62,867 bases of DNA from Bacteroidota bacterium (lineage in GTDB: Bacteria; Bacteroidota; Bacteroidia; Bacteroidales; P3): NCBI GenBank assembly GCA_017860255.1, contig JAFNAR010000010.1:1-62867 (forward strand). Direction: 5' to 3'. Made by a program: the position numbers and the translations under genes. The stretch's first letter is position 1. Each line of letters starts with the position of its first letter. Of the stretch, positions 36,801-44,763 are shown piece by piece. The notes below the pieces were generated by a model that saw only the letters and a program-made list of their open reading frames with translations, was not told the DNA's origin and ran no database searches.

Positions 36801-37328
36801 ACTATTACTGTATGTTGAATGTATCGGATAATGTCCAAAGTCAATTTGAGGATTGTCAATTCTTATTTTTGGAGAAAGTAGAGTAATAACTCCATTGTTA
36901 GTTGTATGTGTTATGGCTTGTCCAGATGAATTTGAAAGTCGAGTATTATTTAAAACTAAACTAATATCTCCAGGTTCATTACCAAGACGAAGACTAAATA
37001 TTGCCAACACTCCACTATTACCACTATATGCTGAAAGAGAAAGTGAATAAGAAAAGATTTTCAAAACTCCATTAACAACACTTGCTGTAATTGTATGACC
37101 ATTGCTTCGAGAACTCAACACGCAGGAATTTTGTATATAGCTTAAAGAATTTCCTAATGGAATCTCAACTTGGAATGCAACAACATTATCAGTATTTGAT
37201 AAAGATAATTGTATTTGCACCGTATCATTAGGGTGAACTGAGGCAGAGGAGAATGAAAGAATATTATCTGCCCTTGTCTGCACTATTATCCCTAATAATA
37301 ATATTAAAGACAAAAAAATCCGTTTCAT
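33825..37328 (-). CDS. Large T9SS surface protein with cohesin-like domains and five 51-residue repeats
   Basis: 1167 residues, signal peptide about 1-20. Three cohesin-like domains (about 22-150, 258-385 and 492-625) share HPNDTVQIQLSLSN, NVVAFQVEIPLG and GVLAIFSLRLG type segments. Two ASH/choice-of-anchor-D-like domains lie between them (INFGHYP-type starts near 160 and 395). An InlB-type B-repeat follows (about 630-697). Then come five tandem 51-residue repeats with ICQGETYTLNGFN, TAGLHT and KGCDS-VNLTLT. A fibronectin-III-like domain (about 1008-1085) and a type A T9SS sorting domain (LYPNPSSSKIKLEI to the end) complete it. Probably a surface scaffold or adhesin. The gene follows the dockerin-bearing protease gene after 8 bp, which suggests partnership. 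Confidence 0.8.
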   Translation of the reverse strand: MKRIFLSLILLLGIIVQTRADNILSFSSASVHPNDTVQIQLSLSNTDNVVAFQVEIPLGNSLSYIQNSCVLSSRSNGHTITASVVNGVLKIFSYSLSLSAYSGNSGVLAIFSLRLGNEPGDISLVLNNTRLSNSSGQAITHTTNNGVITLLSPKIRIDNPQIDFGHYPIHSTYSNSISITNIGNEPLVVNNVSFSNPVFSSYGFSAITLGAGNSSSIPISFSPTIAGNVSATATIYSNSISGNQNVSLIANPYSVNELHVSSVEGYSDSTVIINLSINNMDTIVGFQTKFILPQALEYVNGSFSLSSRSNNHVCLSGISGDTLTLLIYSPNNSPVNNNSGIIASFGLKLNGSGYYYLQPLNTLLSNRNGVNVLSDVYSGSVSIRSPYMYCDNNINMGTSSVTENSIYSFSINNYGSAPLAIDNIVFTQNGFSIQDTLPIIINEYNNRNIDIVYNGTMEGNFSALMKIYSNDPNQRLKDVNISGNRYEPNKLLFSADTANYLQNSHESVIMNNYSSITAVQLDFYYPHNYYNVSSSDFILSSARCPNHSISATTLNDSVFRVLIFSMQNQNINFNSGEILKITLHPKTTTRQGNYNIKAKSIVLSNSSGVNKFTGTNPTYYFNVLIPTFTISTQSNNNLFGSVTGGGVYNHLSTATLTAIPNSNSVFLHWNDNDTNRIKNIIVTQDSSFTAYFKKIDTIYLNKEICQGNSYNFFGQTLSTPNIYSYTKNISQYQDSVFILNLIINQLQTTNLTADICQGETYTLNGFNVNTAGLHTQTLQTTKGCDSTVNLTLTINQSTTTNLTAEICQGETYTLNGFNINTAGLHTQNLQTIKGCDSTVNLTLTINQPKTSNLTAEICQGETYTQNGFNVNTAGLHTLNLQTTKGCDSTVNLTLTINQPQTSNLTAEICQGETYTLNGFNVSTAGLHTKNLQTTKGCDSIVNLTLIVNQPATTNISGEICQGETYSLNGFNVNTAGLHTLNLQTIKGCDSIVNLTLTIYEINTPSNLTLNNIANYIELNWVGNGDEYVIYKDNDSLITTSLNTFKDSNVVEQTNYCYKIKAINSLCESEFSNEECITFLNLEDIQTNNISAVLYPNPSSSKIKLEIEGLNEDAEVNLYDINGRKLMNNFFRANQKVLEIDISKLSKGIYNVRIENDKISISRKLIVN
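34330..35100 (-). repeat. Five tandem 153-bp coding repeats
   Basis: Within the cohesin-repeat protein, a 51-codon unit (ICQGETY, NTAGLHT, KGCDS, NLTLTINQ) is present five times in tandem with high nucleotide identity, making slippage or unequal recombination, and length variation between strains, likely. Confidence 0.85.
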
Positions 37329-37336
37329 AATATTTT

Positions 37337-40300
37337 TTATCTATTAAGTACAATTTTAGTAGTTTGAGCCATTATTCCATCTATCATTAAGGATACAAAA
37401 TATACTCCTGACTTGATTGATGTGTTTGGTTTCCATGTGTAGTCATATTTGCCTATTCCATTATTGTTTAGGTGTATCTTTTCTACTTGTCTTCCGGTTA
37501 TATCTCTAAACACTAATTCAATATTCTTTGCTTTTTCATTTCCTATCGCATACTTTATTGTTATATCATTCTTAAATGGATTTGGATATGCTCCTATAAA
37601 TTGTGCTTTCACTGTTATTACATCTCCAAGTCCAATTGAGCTTACTCCCTTTATTGGAAGAATATTATTACCTTGTACGTCTGATAATACTATTTCTGCA
37701 ATTTCTGCATCTCCCATTCTTAGCAAGGCTGTTTTTCCTACTGGTATTTTCTTGCCACTCATACTGTATGCCATAAACAAATATTCTGTTGGACTTAACC
37801 ATGTGCTTACTTTTTCAAATTGTGAGAGAGCTTCCAATGGTACTATCTCATTATTTTGAGTAGTCTTAAACTTAAATTGGACTCCTCCCATATCTACTGG
37901 GGAATCTACATAAACTATTCCATCTTCTATTGTATAAACTGCTAAATGTGTTTCATTGCTCTTTGCACTATTGCCTGGATTGGTTATTATATTTATAATT
38001 CCTACTATGTCCAATATATCTATTATACCATCTCCATTGACATCAGCTGCATCAAATATAAATGGTTGTGGGTTCTGGTTTGTTACAAAGGCTATTGTTG
38101 ATACTATATCGGCAACATCTACACTAAAGCTTCCATTGGCATCGCCTCTTGTGGCTGTTAGTGGTACTGTTGATACTACTTTTGAAGGGCTATTTTCTGT
38201 TAAGCTTGTTCGAAGTATCTTATAGAAATAATAATATCTTTCCCCTGGTATCACATTATAGTCGGTAAATACTGTGTCTTGAATAAGAGCTGTATTTAGT
38301 CGAATGCTGTCATATATATGTCCTGCTGTATCCATTTTATAGCGATACATGTTAAATCCTAAAAAGTCATCAACATTCATTTCCTGATTATTCCATTCCA
38401 AGTCAACCTTTCCAATTCCTGGGGTTGCTTGAAAGCCTAAACTCATTGAACCTGCTGCCTGTACCATTACATTAAAGCGTCTGTTTTCATATGGTATCTC
38501 AAAATGTTCATCATCCTTTGCATTTGCAACATAAATTCTGTTTAGTCCATCTGTTGCACTTGTTCCTGTCAAGTTAATATATGCAGTATAAATTGTACTG
38601 TCTGCACTCCAAAAGCCATCTTCTCCTATTGCATTTTGAGTATATGGTGGTCTTACTCCCATTGCCAACATTGGTGTAACTGATGTATCCATGGCTCTGT
38701 TAAAATAAACCTTAAACTCATGTTGTCCTACTCCTAATGGTGGAATTGAATCAAATTCATCTTGGGCATCATAGCCATTAACCTCTACTTTCCAGACAAT
38801 GCCTGGTGCTTCAGAACTTGGTCTTATTAATCTATTACTAATATCAAACCAACCAAAATATCCAGAACCTGGAGTTTCAAAATCAAATAAATATTGTCTT
38901 ATTATACTTTCTTTATTTGAACCATGATATATACTATCTAAATTAATGATTGTAGGAGTATTTATAATATTATAAAAATTATTTTCTGCAATTATATTAT
39001 TAGAATAATCTATCTGATAATTTGAAAAAATATTATTATTTGATATAAAATCAGCATAATAGTCATTATATAATTGAATAAATCCTATAAAATAATTACT
39101 ATTATCATAAGAAACCATATTTTTATTACCAATAATATTACTATTAATAAAATGAGCATTTTGTATACTATAGCGACTTCTATTGTTTAAAAAATTAGTT
39201 TTATAATTATTAATATCATATATTAAATATCCTATTGTAGAAATATTATTTTGAATTATTGATTTGCAAAGAAATGGCATACCTCCTCTTCCTATTATAA
39301 ATGTATTGTTTAGTTCTTCATTACACCCATATTCAATAACACAATAAGTTATTGTATCATTACCATTAAGTACTAATCCTCCCCATCCAATTCCTAAATC
39401 AGTTTTAGTAAATGTAATAATACTATCAGGTGTTCCTACTGCATATATTCTTCCTGCATTAGATAATTTTACTCCATCTTTAAACTTAAGTGTTGTGCCT
39501 GGTTTAATTGTAAGTAATACATTCGGTGCAATCGCTAAATTATCCGTTACAATATAATGAACATTTGGATAGAGAGTAGTATTTTGAGTTATCATTCCTC
39601 TTAATTCTACTCCATTTTCTACTTGAATTGAAAAAGGATGTCGCATCGTATCCTGTGCATTTGGACTTATTGCATTTAATACTAATTTTATATTTCTACC
39701 ATCTACAACATTTGAGTCTATCCTTATTTGGATTGGATTAAGGGATTTTGCTTTTGAATAAGAAGATAACGAATATCCAAAATCTATATTATTATTAAGA
39801 ATGTTAATAGTATTTGTGTCTTCAAACTCTCCAAAACTTAACCAAACTTTTATACTATCAGTTGCTCCCCATGTTGTTCTAATTGTAGGATAAATATTAA
39901 TTCTTTCTCCTGCATCTGCTCTATAATCTGAATCTCCATAAGTTGTATCATTTATTTCTATTGCAACTGTTGATAATTGGGCTGGTGCTGGTCCTGCATT
40001 ATATACTGCTAATAAATTTACTGGATGAAATTCATTTGAATAATTAATTAAATCTCCCCATAACATTTCTTGTGTTTGATATGGCTTTTTGTCTAAAAGC
40101 AAAGAAATCCCTCCTGCTACTAATGGGCATGCCATTGAGGTTCCATTATATTGTCGATATTGCCCTCCTGGTATTGTACTAATAATTCCTACTCCTGGTG
40201 CTGATACTTCGTAATTATACAATTGTTCTTCACTATACTGTGAAAAAGAAGATCCATCACAATCAAAATTACTAAAAACTGCTAATCCATTATCTAAAGT

Positions 40301-41503
40301 TGCCTGAACACCTAACACAAAGGTATAAGAAGCGGGGAACATTGGTGCTGCAGATAAAGCACATCTAGGGTCAATCCCTATTCCATCATTTCCTGCAGCA
40401 GCAACTAAGATTGTTGTTTGATATGCTTGTGCTAAGGCTTGTTCAAGGGCTATTGAGTTTGCATATGTTCCTATACTCATGCTTATTATATCTGCTCCAT
40501 TTTCTGCTGCATAATTTATTCCTTGTATTATAGTTGATATGCTTCCTTGTCCATTGCTTTGCATTACCGATACTGGCATTATCAGTGCATTTGGGTTGGC
40601 TCCCGTTATTCCTATTCCATTGGTTCCACTTGCTGCTGCTATTCCTGCGCAATGGGTACCATGACTGTTAAAGTCATTGATGTTTGCTGTCTGATTTACA
40701 AAATCCCATCCATGTATGTCATCTATAAATCCATTATTATCATCATCATATTCTGTAGCTTGATTGTTCTCTCCTTGGTTTGTCCAAATGTTTGGTGCTA
40801 AATCTGGATGTAGGATATCTACTCCTGTATCAAGGATTGCTATTATCTTTTTTGCTGCTGTGGTATCTGCATTTGGCTTTTTCCAAAGTGAGTCTATCTT
40901 CACTGCTGGTATTCCCCATTGCATACTGTACATCGGTTCTTGGGTATATAATACTGACGTGTCATTTCCTGCCTTGTTTTGTATTCTCTTTAAGTCTTTA
41001 TCTATATCCATTTCTGTTGGATTACCCAAAGAATAAACAATAAAGTTAGGTTCTGCAAATTCTACTTCATCTATTTGCTTTAAGTCTTCGATTAAGCTAT
41101 ATGCATTCTTTTGCTCGTTTTCTGTAATCTTAATCAGGAATATCTTTGATAAGTCCTTTTCAACAACATCTTCTCCATTATATGCCTTTGTTCTTCTTGC
41201 TTGTTTTGGCATTTTGAAATTTGGTAGTAATTGTTCTACTTCACTTATTGTATATTTACTCAATACTGAATTTAGAGAATTTAAACTAGATGATTTAAAT
41301 GCCTTCTTTGAACTTGTGTTAATCTTTACTGCGGTTTCATCTTTGAATTTTGCCAATACTTCTCCTGGCATTGAGGAATAGCGACTAAACTCACCTAATT
41401 TAACAACTTCATCTTCGTTGTTTCGGTCTTGTGCTTGAATTGGATTGATAGAATAACCCAAGAATAAAATTGCACAAATAAAAAGATAATAAACTTTTTT
41501 CAT
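37337..41503 (-). CDS. Subtilisin-like (S8) protease with dockerin-like and T9SS domains
   Basis: 1388 residues, signal peptide about 1-24. A propeptide-like region (about 45-155) is followed by the S8 domain (about 195-485) with a full catalytic set: D225 in IAILDTGVD, H281 in HGTHCAG, N372 in AAAGND and S456 in NGTSMACP. Next is a beta-helix-like region rich in asparagine and isoleucine (about 650-870), which is also more AT-rich. Near 1115-1178 two calcium-loop segments, GDANGSFSVDVADIV and ADVNGDGIIDILDIVG, form a dockerin-like module. The ending (YPNPFKNDITIKY to MAQTTKIVLN) is a T9SS sorting domain. Secreted to the surface; a role in protein degradation is inferred. The cohesin-repeat gene follows after 8 bp. 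Confidence 0.88.
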   Translation of the reverse strand: MKKVYYLFICAILFLGYSINPIQAQDRNNEDEVVKLGEFSRYSSMPGEVLAKFKDETAVKINTSSKKAFKSSSLNSLNSVLSKYTISEVEQLLPNFKMPKQARRTKAYNGEDVVEKDLSKIFLIKITENEQKNAYSLIEDLKQIDEVEFAEPNFIVYSLGNPTEMDIDKDLKRIQNKAGNDTSVLYTQEPMYSMQWGIPAVKIDSLWKKPNADTTAAKKIIAILDTGVDILHPDLAPNIWTNQGENNQATEYDDDNNGFIDDIHGWDFVNQTANINDFNSHGTHCAGIAAASGTNGIGITGANPNALIMPVSVMQSNGQGSISTIIQGINYAAENGADIISMSIGTYANSIALEQALAQAYQTTILVAAAGNDGIGIDPRCALSAAPMFPASYTFVLGVQATLDNGLAVFSNFDCDGSSFSQYSEEQLYNYEVSAPGVGIISTIPGGQYRQYNGTSMACPLVAGGISLLLDKKPYQTQEMLWGDLINYSNEFHPVNLLAVYNAGPAPAQLSTVAIEINDTTYGDSDYRADAGERINIYPTIRTTWGATDSIKVWLSFGEFEDTNTINILNNNIDFGYSLSSYSKAKSLNPIQIRIDSNVVDGRNIKLVLNAISPNAQDTMRHPFSIQVENGVELRGMITQNTTLYPNVHYIVTDNLAIAPNVLLTIKPGTTLKFKDGVKLSNAGRIYAVGTPDSIITFTKTDLGIGWGGLVLNGNDTITYCVIEYGCNEELNNTFIIGRGGMPFLCKSIIQNNISTIGYLIYDINNYKTNFLNNRSRYSIQNAHFINSNIIGNKNMVSYDNSNYFIGFIQLYNDYYADFISNNNIFSNYQIDYSNNIIAENNFYNIINTPTIINLDSIYHGSNKESIIRQYLFDFETPGSGYFGWFDISNRLIRPSSEAPGIVWKVEVNGYDAQDEFDSIPPLGVGQHEFKVYFNRAMDTSVTPMLAMGVRPPYTQNAIGEDGFWSADSTIYTAYINLTGTSATDGLNRIYVANAKDDEHFEIPYENRRFNVMVQAAGSMSLGFQATPGIGKVDLEWNNQEMNVDDFLGFNMYRYKMDTAGHIYDSIRLNTALIQDTVFTDYNVIPGERYYYFYKILRTSLTENSPSKVVSTVPLTATRGDANGSFSVDVADIVSTIAFVTNQNPQPFIFDAADVNGDGIIDILDIVGIINIITNPGNSAKSNETHLAVYTIEDGIVYVDSPVDMGGVQFKFKTTQNNEIVPLEALSQFEKVSTWLSPTEYLFMAYSMSGKKIPVGKTALLRMGDAEIAEIVLSDVQGNNILPIKGVSSIGLGDVITVKAQFIGAYPNPFKNDITIKYAIGNEKAKNIELVFRDITGRQVEKIHLNNNGIGKYDYTWKPNTSIKSGVYFVSLMIDGIMAQTTKIVLNR

Positions 41504-41646
41504 ATAGGTATTATTTATAATTGACGATTACGATTTAAGCTAATCATATCTTTTTATGATAGTTAAATCCATTGCCGCAAAGTTACCTTCTTTAAATAAA
41601 GAAAACAAATATTTAGCAAAATATTTTAAATTAATCTAAAATAAAA
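41504..41646. other. AT-rich leader region upstream of the S8 protease gene
   Basis: Likely holds the promoter for the minus-strand protease gene. No clear TAnnTTTG match was found, and no coding frame. Confidence 0.35.
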
Positions 41647-41682
41647 TTATGAATTTGCCAACATATATTATGAATCTGTCAA
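41647..41682. repeat. Array H: two units at 21-bp pitch
   Basis: TTATGAATTTGCCAA (41647-41661) and TTATGAATCTGTCAA (41668-41682) are offset by exactly 21 bp. Confidence 0.5.
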
Positions 41683-41869
41683 TAAAGTTGAAATATAAAA
41701 AAATAGTGATAAACAATGTAGTTTCAAAATATAAAGCACATAATTTATTTTCTAATCAGATATATTATTTTAAAAGGCATAAAAAAAGTATCTCAATAAT
41801 TCATATTTCAGAAATATATTTGTATAATTCTTATCTATTTCAATATGCAAACTTTCAACTTCTAAAAAA

Positions 41870-41962
41870 CTCAATCATAATGAAAAATAAGTCCATCAAA
41901 AATAAAAATATGATGGACATAATTGGAAATATGATGGACTTATTTTTCATTATGATTGACAT
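41870..41962. repeat. Array E: 21-bp-pitch units inside a perfect 28-bp inverted repeat
   Basis: TATGATGGAC occurs at 41909-41918 and 41930-41939, and as TATGATTGAC at 41951-41960, each 21 bp apart. Inverted copies stand at 41870-41879 and 41891-41900, also 21 bp apart. Arms 41871-41898 and 41932-41959 are perfect 28-base reverse complements, so a long hairpin or cruciform can form. Confidence 0.85.
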
Positions 41963-42087
41963 ATTTTCAAATAAACTAAAGAGAAATTTAAATAAACTTG
42001 ATGTATTTTTTTAATTAAGATTGATAAGTTCAATTTATTCTTTTTTGTGGAAATATATAATCGGGATTAAAAATTACACATAAAAAC

Positions 42088-42129
42088 AAAACAACCTCAA
42101 GAGCTTTTTAGGGCTAATAAGGTCGTTTT
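42088..42129 (-). terminator. Terminator-like hairpin, minus-strand oriented
   Basis: On the minus strand AAAACGACCT pairs with AGGTTGTTTT (10 bp with one G-U wobble, which pairs only in minus-strand RNA), followed by a T-rich tail. It would end a transcript coming from 42340. Confidence 0.55.
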
Positions 42130-42183
42130 GAAACATTGAAAATTATTAAAATTATATTATCGATAATCAATAATATACAACTT

Positions 42184-42300
42184 CTATCTTGCTCCTGCTC
42201 TTTGTAATTTCATTTTAGCTGAACTTGAAAGTGGAGAAGATTTCTTATTTTTGGTAACAGGTGGGGTAACTCCTATAATTGTAAATTACTTTTTTGGCAT
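42184..42300 (-). pseudogene. Possible gene remnant: short basic ORF with in-frame stop
   Basis: On the minus strand an ATG at 42300 gives MPKK and then TAA (42288-42286). The same frame continues as 33 codons reading FTIIGVTPPVTKNKK, then SSPLSSSAKMKLQRAGAR, and a TAG stop at 42184. The sequence is less AT-rich than its surroundings and looks coding in bias. A -7 box lies upstream (42347-42340) and a terminator-like hairpin downstream (42129-42088). Either a decayed small basic protein gene or an untranslated small RNA. No family is recognised. Confidence 0.3.
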
Positions 42301-42339
42301 TATTTATTCTGTTGCCATCAGATTTTGTTATTGTTTGTG

Positions 42340-42347
42340 CAAATTTA
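42340..42347 (-). promoter_or_regulatory. -7 promoter box (TAAATTTG), minus strand
   Basis: Matches TAnnTTTG read 42347 to 42340, about 40 bases upstream of the gene remnant's ATG. The two-unit array F lies directly upstream of it (42370-42407). Confidence 0.4.
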
Positions 42348-42369
42348 TATTTTTATATACTAATAAGTA

Positions 42370-42407
42370 CTCTTATTTCGTAAATTGTTTCTCTTATTTC
42401 ATAAATT
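42370..42407. repeat. Array F: two 17-bp units at 21-bp pitch
   Basis: CTCTTATTTCGTAAATT (42370-42386) and CTCTTATTTCATAAATT (42391-42407) differ at one base and are offset by 21 bp. Confidence 0.6.
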
Positions 42408-42520
42408 ATTTCCAAATTTATTAACTAATAATATTAATATTTTGGCTTTTAAAAGTCTGAAAAACCACTTTTTATCTTGTTCTTCAATAATATACCAACT
42501 CCAAGTTTCTTATATTAATT

Positions 42521-42597
42521 TACTAGCTCCTTAATTTAATTTACTAACTCCTTATTCTATTTTACTGAATCCTTATCTTAATTTACTAACTCCTTAT
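42521..42597. repeat. Array C: four 14-bp units at 21-bp pitch
   Basis: TTACTAGCTCCTTA (42521), TTACTAACTCCTTA (42542), TTACTGAATCCTTA (42563) and TTACTAACTCCTTA (42584) are each offset by exactly 21 bp, with 7-base AT-rich spacers. A degenerate similar sequence, TACCAACTCC, lies near 42494. No inverted copy is seen. Confidence 0.85.
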
Positions 42598-42675
42598 TCT
42601 ATTTTTAGTGCATGGAATTTTAAGGAAATCTTATTAAAATCAATAGGAAAATTATCACGATTAATTTATAGGAAT

Positions 42676-42705
42676 AAAAAAGTCGCTTCATTATTATGAA
42701 GCGAC
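42676..42705 (-). terminator. Terminator after rpoD
   Basis: GTCGCTTCA (42682-42690) and TGAAGCGAC (42697-42705) pair around TTATTA. A T-run follows on the minus strand. Confidence 0.9.
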
Positions 42706-42748
42706 ATAAAAATCATTTATTATTTTTGTTTTGTAGTAAGTTCTATTT

Positions 42749-43612
42749 TTATCCTAAATAGGATTGGAGAATATGACTTCTTGAAGTGTGTTTTAGTCGT
42801 CTAATTGCTTTCTCTTTAATCTGACGTACTCTTTCACGAGTAAGATCAAATTGTTCTCCAATTTCATCTAAAGTCATCGGAGGATAGCCTTCTAATCCAA
42901 AAAACATCTTCAAGATATCTGCTTCTTTTGGTGTCAAAGTAGATATTGCTCTATTTATTTCCATTCTTAAGCTTTCATACATCAATTCTGCTTCTGGAGT
43001 TGTGGTTTCTTCACTACGCATAAAGTCATACATAGTGTTGTCTTCATCGCTAACAAGGGGTGCATCCATTGAAAGATGCTTTCCGCTATGGCGAATACTT
43101 TCTCTTACTTCAGCATCAGTGATGTCAAGCTCCGATGCAACTTCTTCTGGATTTGGTGTACGTTCAAATTCCTGTTCCAAACGAGCATATGCTTTGTTGA
43201 TTTTATTCAAAGAGCCAATTTTATTTAAAGGCAAACGAACAATTCTACTTTGTTCAGCCAATGCTTGAAGAATACTTTGACGTATCCACCAAACAGCATA
43301 GGAAATAAACTTAAATCCTCTTGTTTCGTCAAAACGCTGAGCTGCTTTAATTAAACCAAGATTTCCTTCATTAATTAAATCAGGAAGACTCATACCTTGA
43401 TTTTGATATTGTTTTGAAACTGAAACAACAAAACGGAGGTTCGCTTTGGTTAGTCTATCCAAAGCAGCTTGATCTCCTTGTTTAATTTTTTGAGCTAAAA
43501 GCACTTCCTCCTCTGGAGAAATCATCTCCAAACGTCCAATTTCTTGCAAATACTTATCTAAGGAAGTAATTTCACGATTTGTTAGCTGCTTAGTAATTTT
43601 TAATTGTCTCAT
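42749..43612 (-). CDS. rpoD: Primary RNA polymerase sigma factor (RpoD/SigA type)
   Basis: 287 residues, the compact Bacteroidota form without the long 1.1 region. Region 1.2 ([20 protein letters not shown]), region 2 ([40 protein letters not shown]), region 3 ([19 protein letters not shown]) and region 4 with the helix-turn-helix ([20 protein letters not shown]) are all present. It should direct transcription from the TTTG/TAnnTTTG promoters seen in this window. It stands alone with its own terminator. Confidence 0.96.
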   Translation of the reverse strand: MRQLKITKQLTNREITSLDKYLQEIGRLEMISPEEEVLLAQKIKQGDQAALDRLTKANLRFVVSVSKQYQNQGMSLPDLINEGNLGLIKAAQRFDETRGFKFISYAVWWIRQSILQALAEQSRIVRLPLNKIGSLNKINKAYARLEQEFERTPNPEEVASELDITDAEVRESIRHSGKHLSMDAPLVSDEDNTMYDFMRSEETTTPEAELMYESLRMEINRAISTLTPKEADILKMFFGLEGYPPMTLDEIGEQFDLTRERVRQIKEKAIRRLKHTSRSHILQSYLG

Positions 43613-43666
43613 TTATATATATTTTATTATTATCTATTAAACTATGCACTCTTACGAAACTTTACT

Positions 43667-44266
43667 CTAAGAGTTACAATAATATTTATTTTTTTCAATT
43701 TCTTTTCTAACACTTTCAGGTAAAAGATATTGTATGGATTTATTTTCCCTAATTAATTCTCTAATCAAAGTTGAGGATATTTCAATTTGCGGAGCATTAA
43801 TTCTTTGAATTGTATTGATTTGAGAAAATTTATTTGTATTTATATCTGGTCGAGGATAAACTAATATCCTATTATTATTTATGATTCCTTGATAATCTTT
43901 CCATTTTTCAAAACAATCTAAATTATCTTCTCCAATAATTAATGTAAAATCTTTGTCTTTGTGTTTTTGTTTCAGATAATTTAGAGTGTTTACTGTGAAA
44001 GAAGGTTTGCTTAAATAGAATTCAAAATCAGATGCTACAAATTTTCTATTTCCCTTTATTGCAAGTTTAACTAAAGCTAATCTATCATCATCATTAAGAA
44101 GTTCATTGGAGTTTTTCAGTGGATTATGAGGAGAAACAACAAACCAAATTTTATCAACAAAAAGATTTTCTACTATATAATTAGCAATTATTAAATGTCC
44201 AAAATGGATAGGGTTAAAACTTCCAAAGAAAAGTCCTATTTGCTGTTTTTTTTTGATTAATGCCAT
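43667..44266 (-). CDS. nadD: Nicotinate-nucleotide adenylyltransferase
   Basis: 199 residues. It joins ATP and nicotinate mononucleotide to deamido-NAD. The nucleotidyltransferase motif GSFNPIHFGHLIIAN at the N-terminus and the second motif QIEISSTLIRELI near the end are both present, with VVSPHNPLKN between. The gap to rpoD downstream is 54 bp. The upstream gene ridA ends in a terminator, so nadD probably has its own promoter. Confidence 0.94.
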   Translation of the reverse strand: MALIKKKQQIGLFFGSFNPIHFGHLIIANYIVENLFVDKIWFVVSPHNPLKNSNELLNDDDRLALVKLAIKGNRKFVASDFEFYLSKPSFTVNTLNYLKQKHKDKDFTLIIGEDNLDCFEKWKDYQGIINNNRILVYPRPDINTNKFSQINTIQRINAPQIEISSTLIRELIRENKSIQYLLPESVRKEIEKNKYYCNS

Positions 44267-44305
44267 ACAAATAATTGATACGAAAGAAATTGAGATTTGT
44301 TCAGA

Positions 44306-44343
44306 AAAAGAAGAAGTTACCCATTTGTTTAGATAACTTCTTC
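44306..44343 (-). terminator. Terminator after ridA
   Basis: GAAGAAGTTA (44310-44319) and TAACTTCTTC (44334-44343) pair, followed by CTTTTTC on the minus strand. Confidence 0.8.
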
Positions 44344-44365
44344 ATATAAAAAAAGGAGCTAATTA

Positions 44366-44752
44366 TTATTCAGCCTTATAAGCAATAGCTTCAATCTCAA
44401 CCAATACTCCCAAAGGAAGTTTTTCAACTGCATATGTTGCTCTTGCAGGTTGATTTTCTGTAAAATATTGTGCGTAGATTTCATTCATTGCTGCGAAATC
44501 ATCCATAGTGTTAAGTAAGCAAGTGGTTTTTACAATGTCTTTCATTGTGTATCCAGCTTCCTCAACAATTGCTTTAATATTATTTAATGCTTGTTTTGTT
44601 TGTTCAACAATTTGTCCTTCTATAACTTTTCCTGTTTGTGGAACAATTGGAGTTTGTCCAGAAATAAATAATAATCCATTATCTAATTTTATTGCTTGGC
44701 TATATGGACCAATAGCCTTAGGTGCATTTTCTGTGCTTATTACTTTTTTCAT
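44366..44752 (-). CDS. ridA: RidA family enamine/imine deaminase
   Basis: 128 residues. It hydrolyses reactive enamine and imine intermediates made by PLP enzymes. The family motifs [31 protein letters not shown] and the C-terminal [20 protein letters not shown], with the substrate-binding arginine, are complete. It follows the M6 protease gene after 11 bp, but functional linkage is not obvious. Confidence 0.94.
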   Translation of the reverse strand: MKKVISTENAPKAIGPYSQAIKLDNGLLFISGQTPIVPQTGKVIEGQIVEQTKQALNNIKAIVEEAGYTMKDIVKTTCLLNTMDDFAAMNEIYAQYFTENQPARATYAVEKLPLGVLVEIEAIAYKAE

Positions 44753-44763
44753 TTTTGTATTTA

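Noticed and set aside
37449..38225. Two plus-strand open frames (136 and 89 residues)
   Set aside because: They are antisense shadows of the dockerin and T9SS part of the S8 protease gene.
41649..42014. 121-residue plus-strand open frame
   Set aside because: It runs through arrays H and E, is made of lysine, isoleucine and asparagine only as AT-rich DNA gives, and has no promoter, signal peptide or family resemblance.
42184..42300. Stop-codon recoding (selenocysteine-like) in the short basic frame
   Set aside because: The stop is TAA, no known recoding element follows, and the frame is too short to support the idea; a remnant is simpler.
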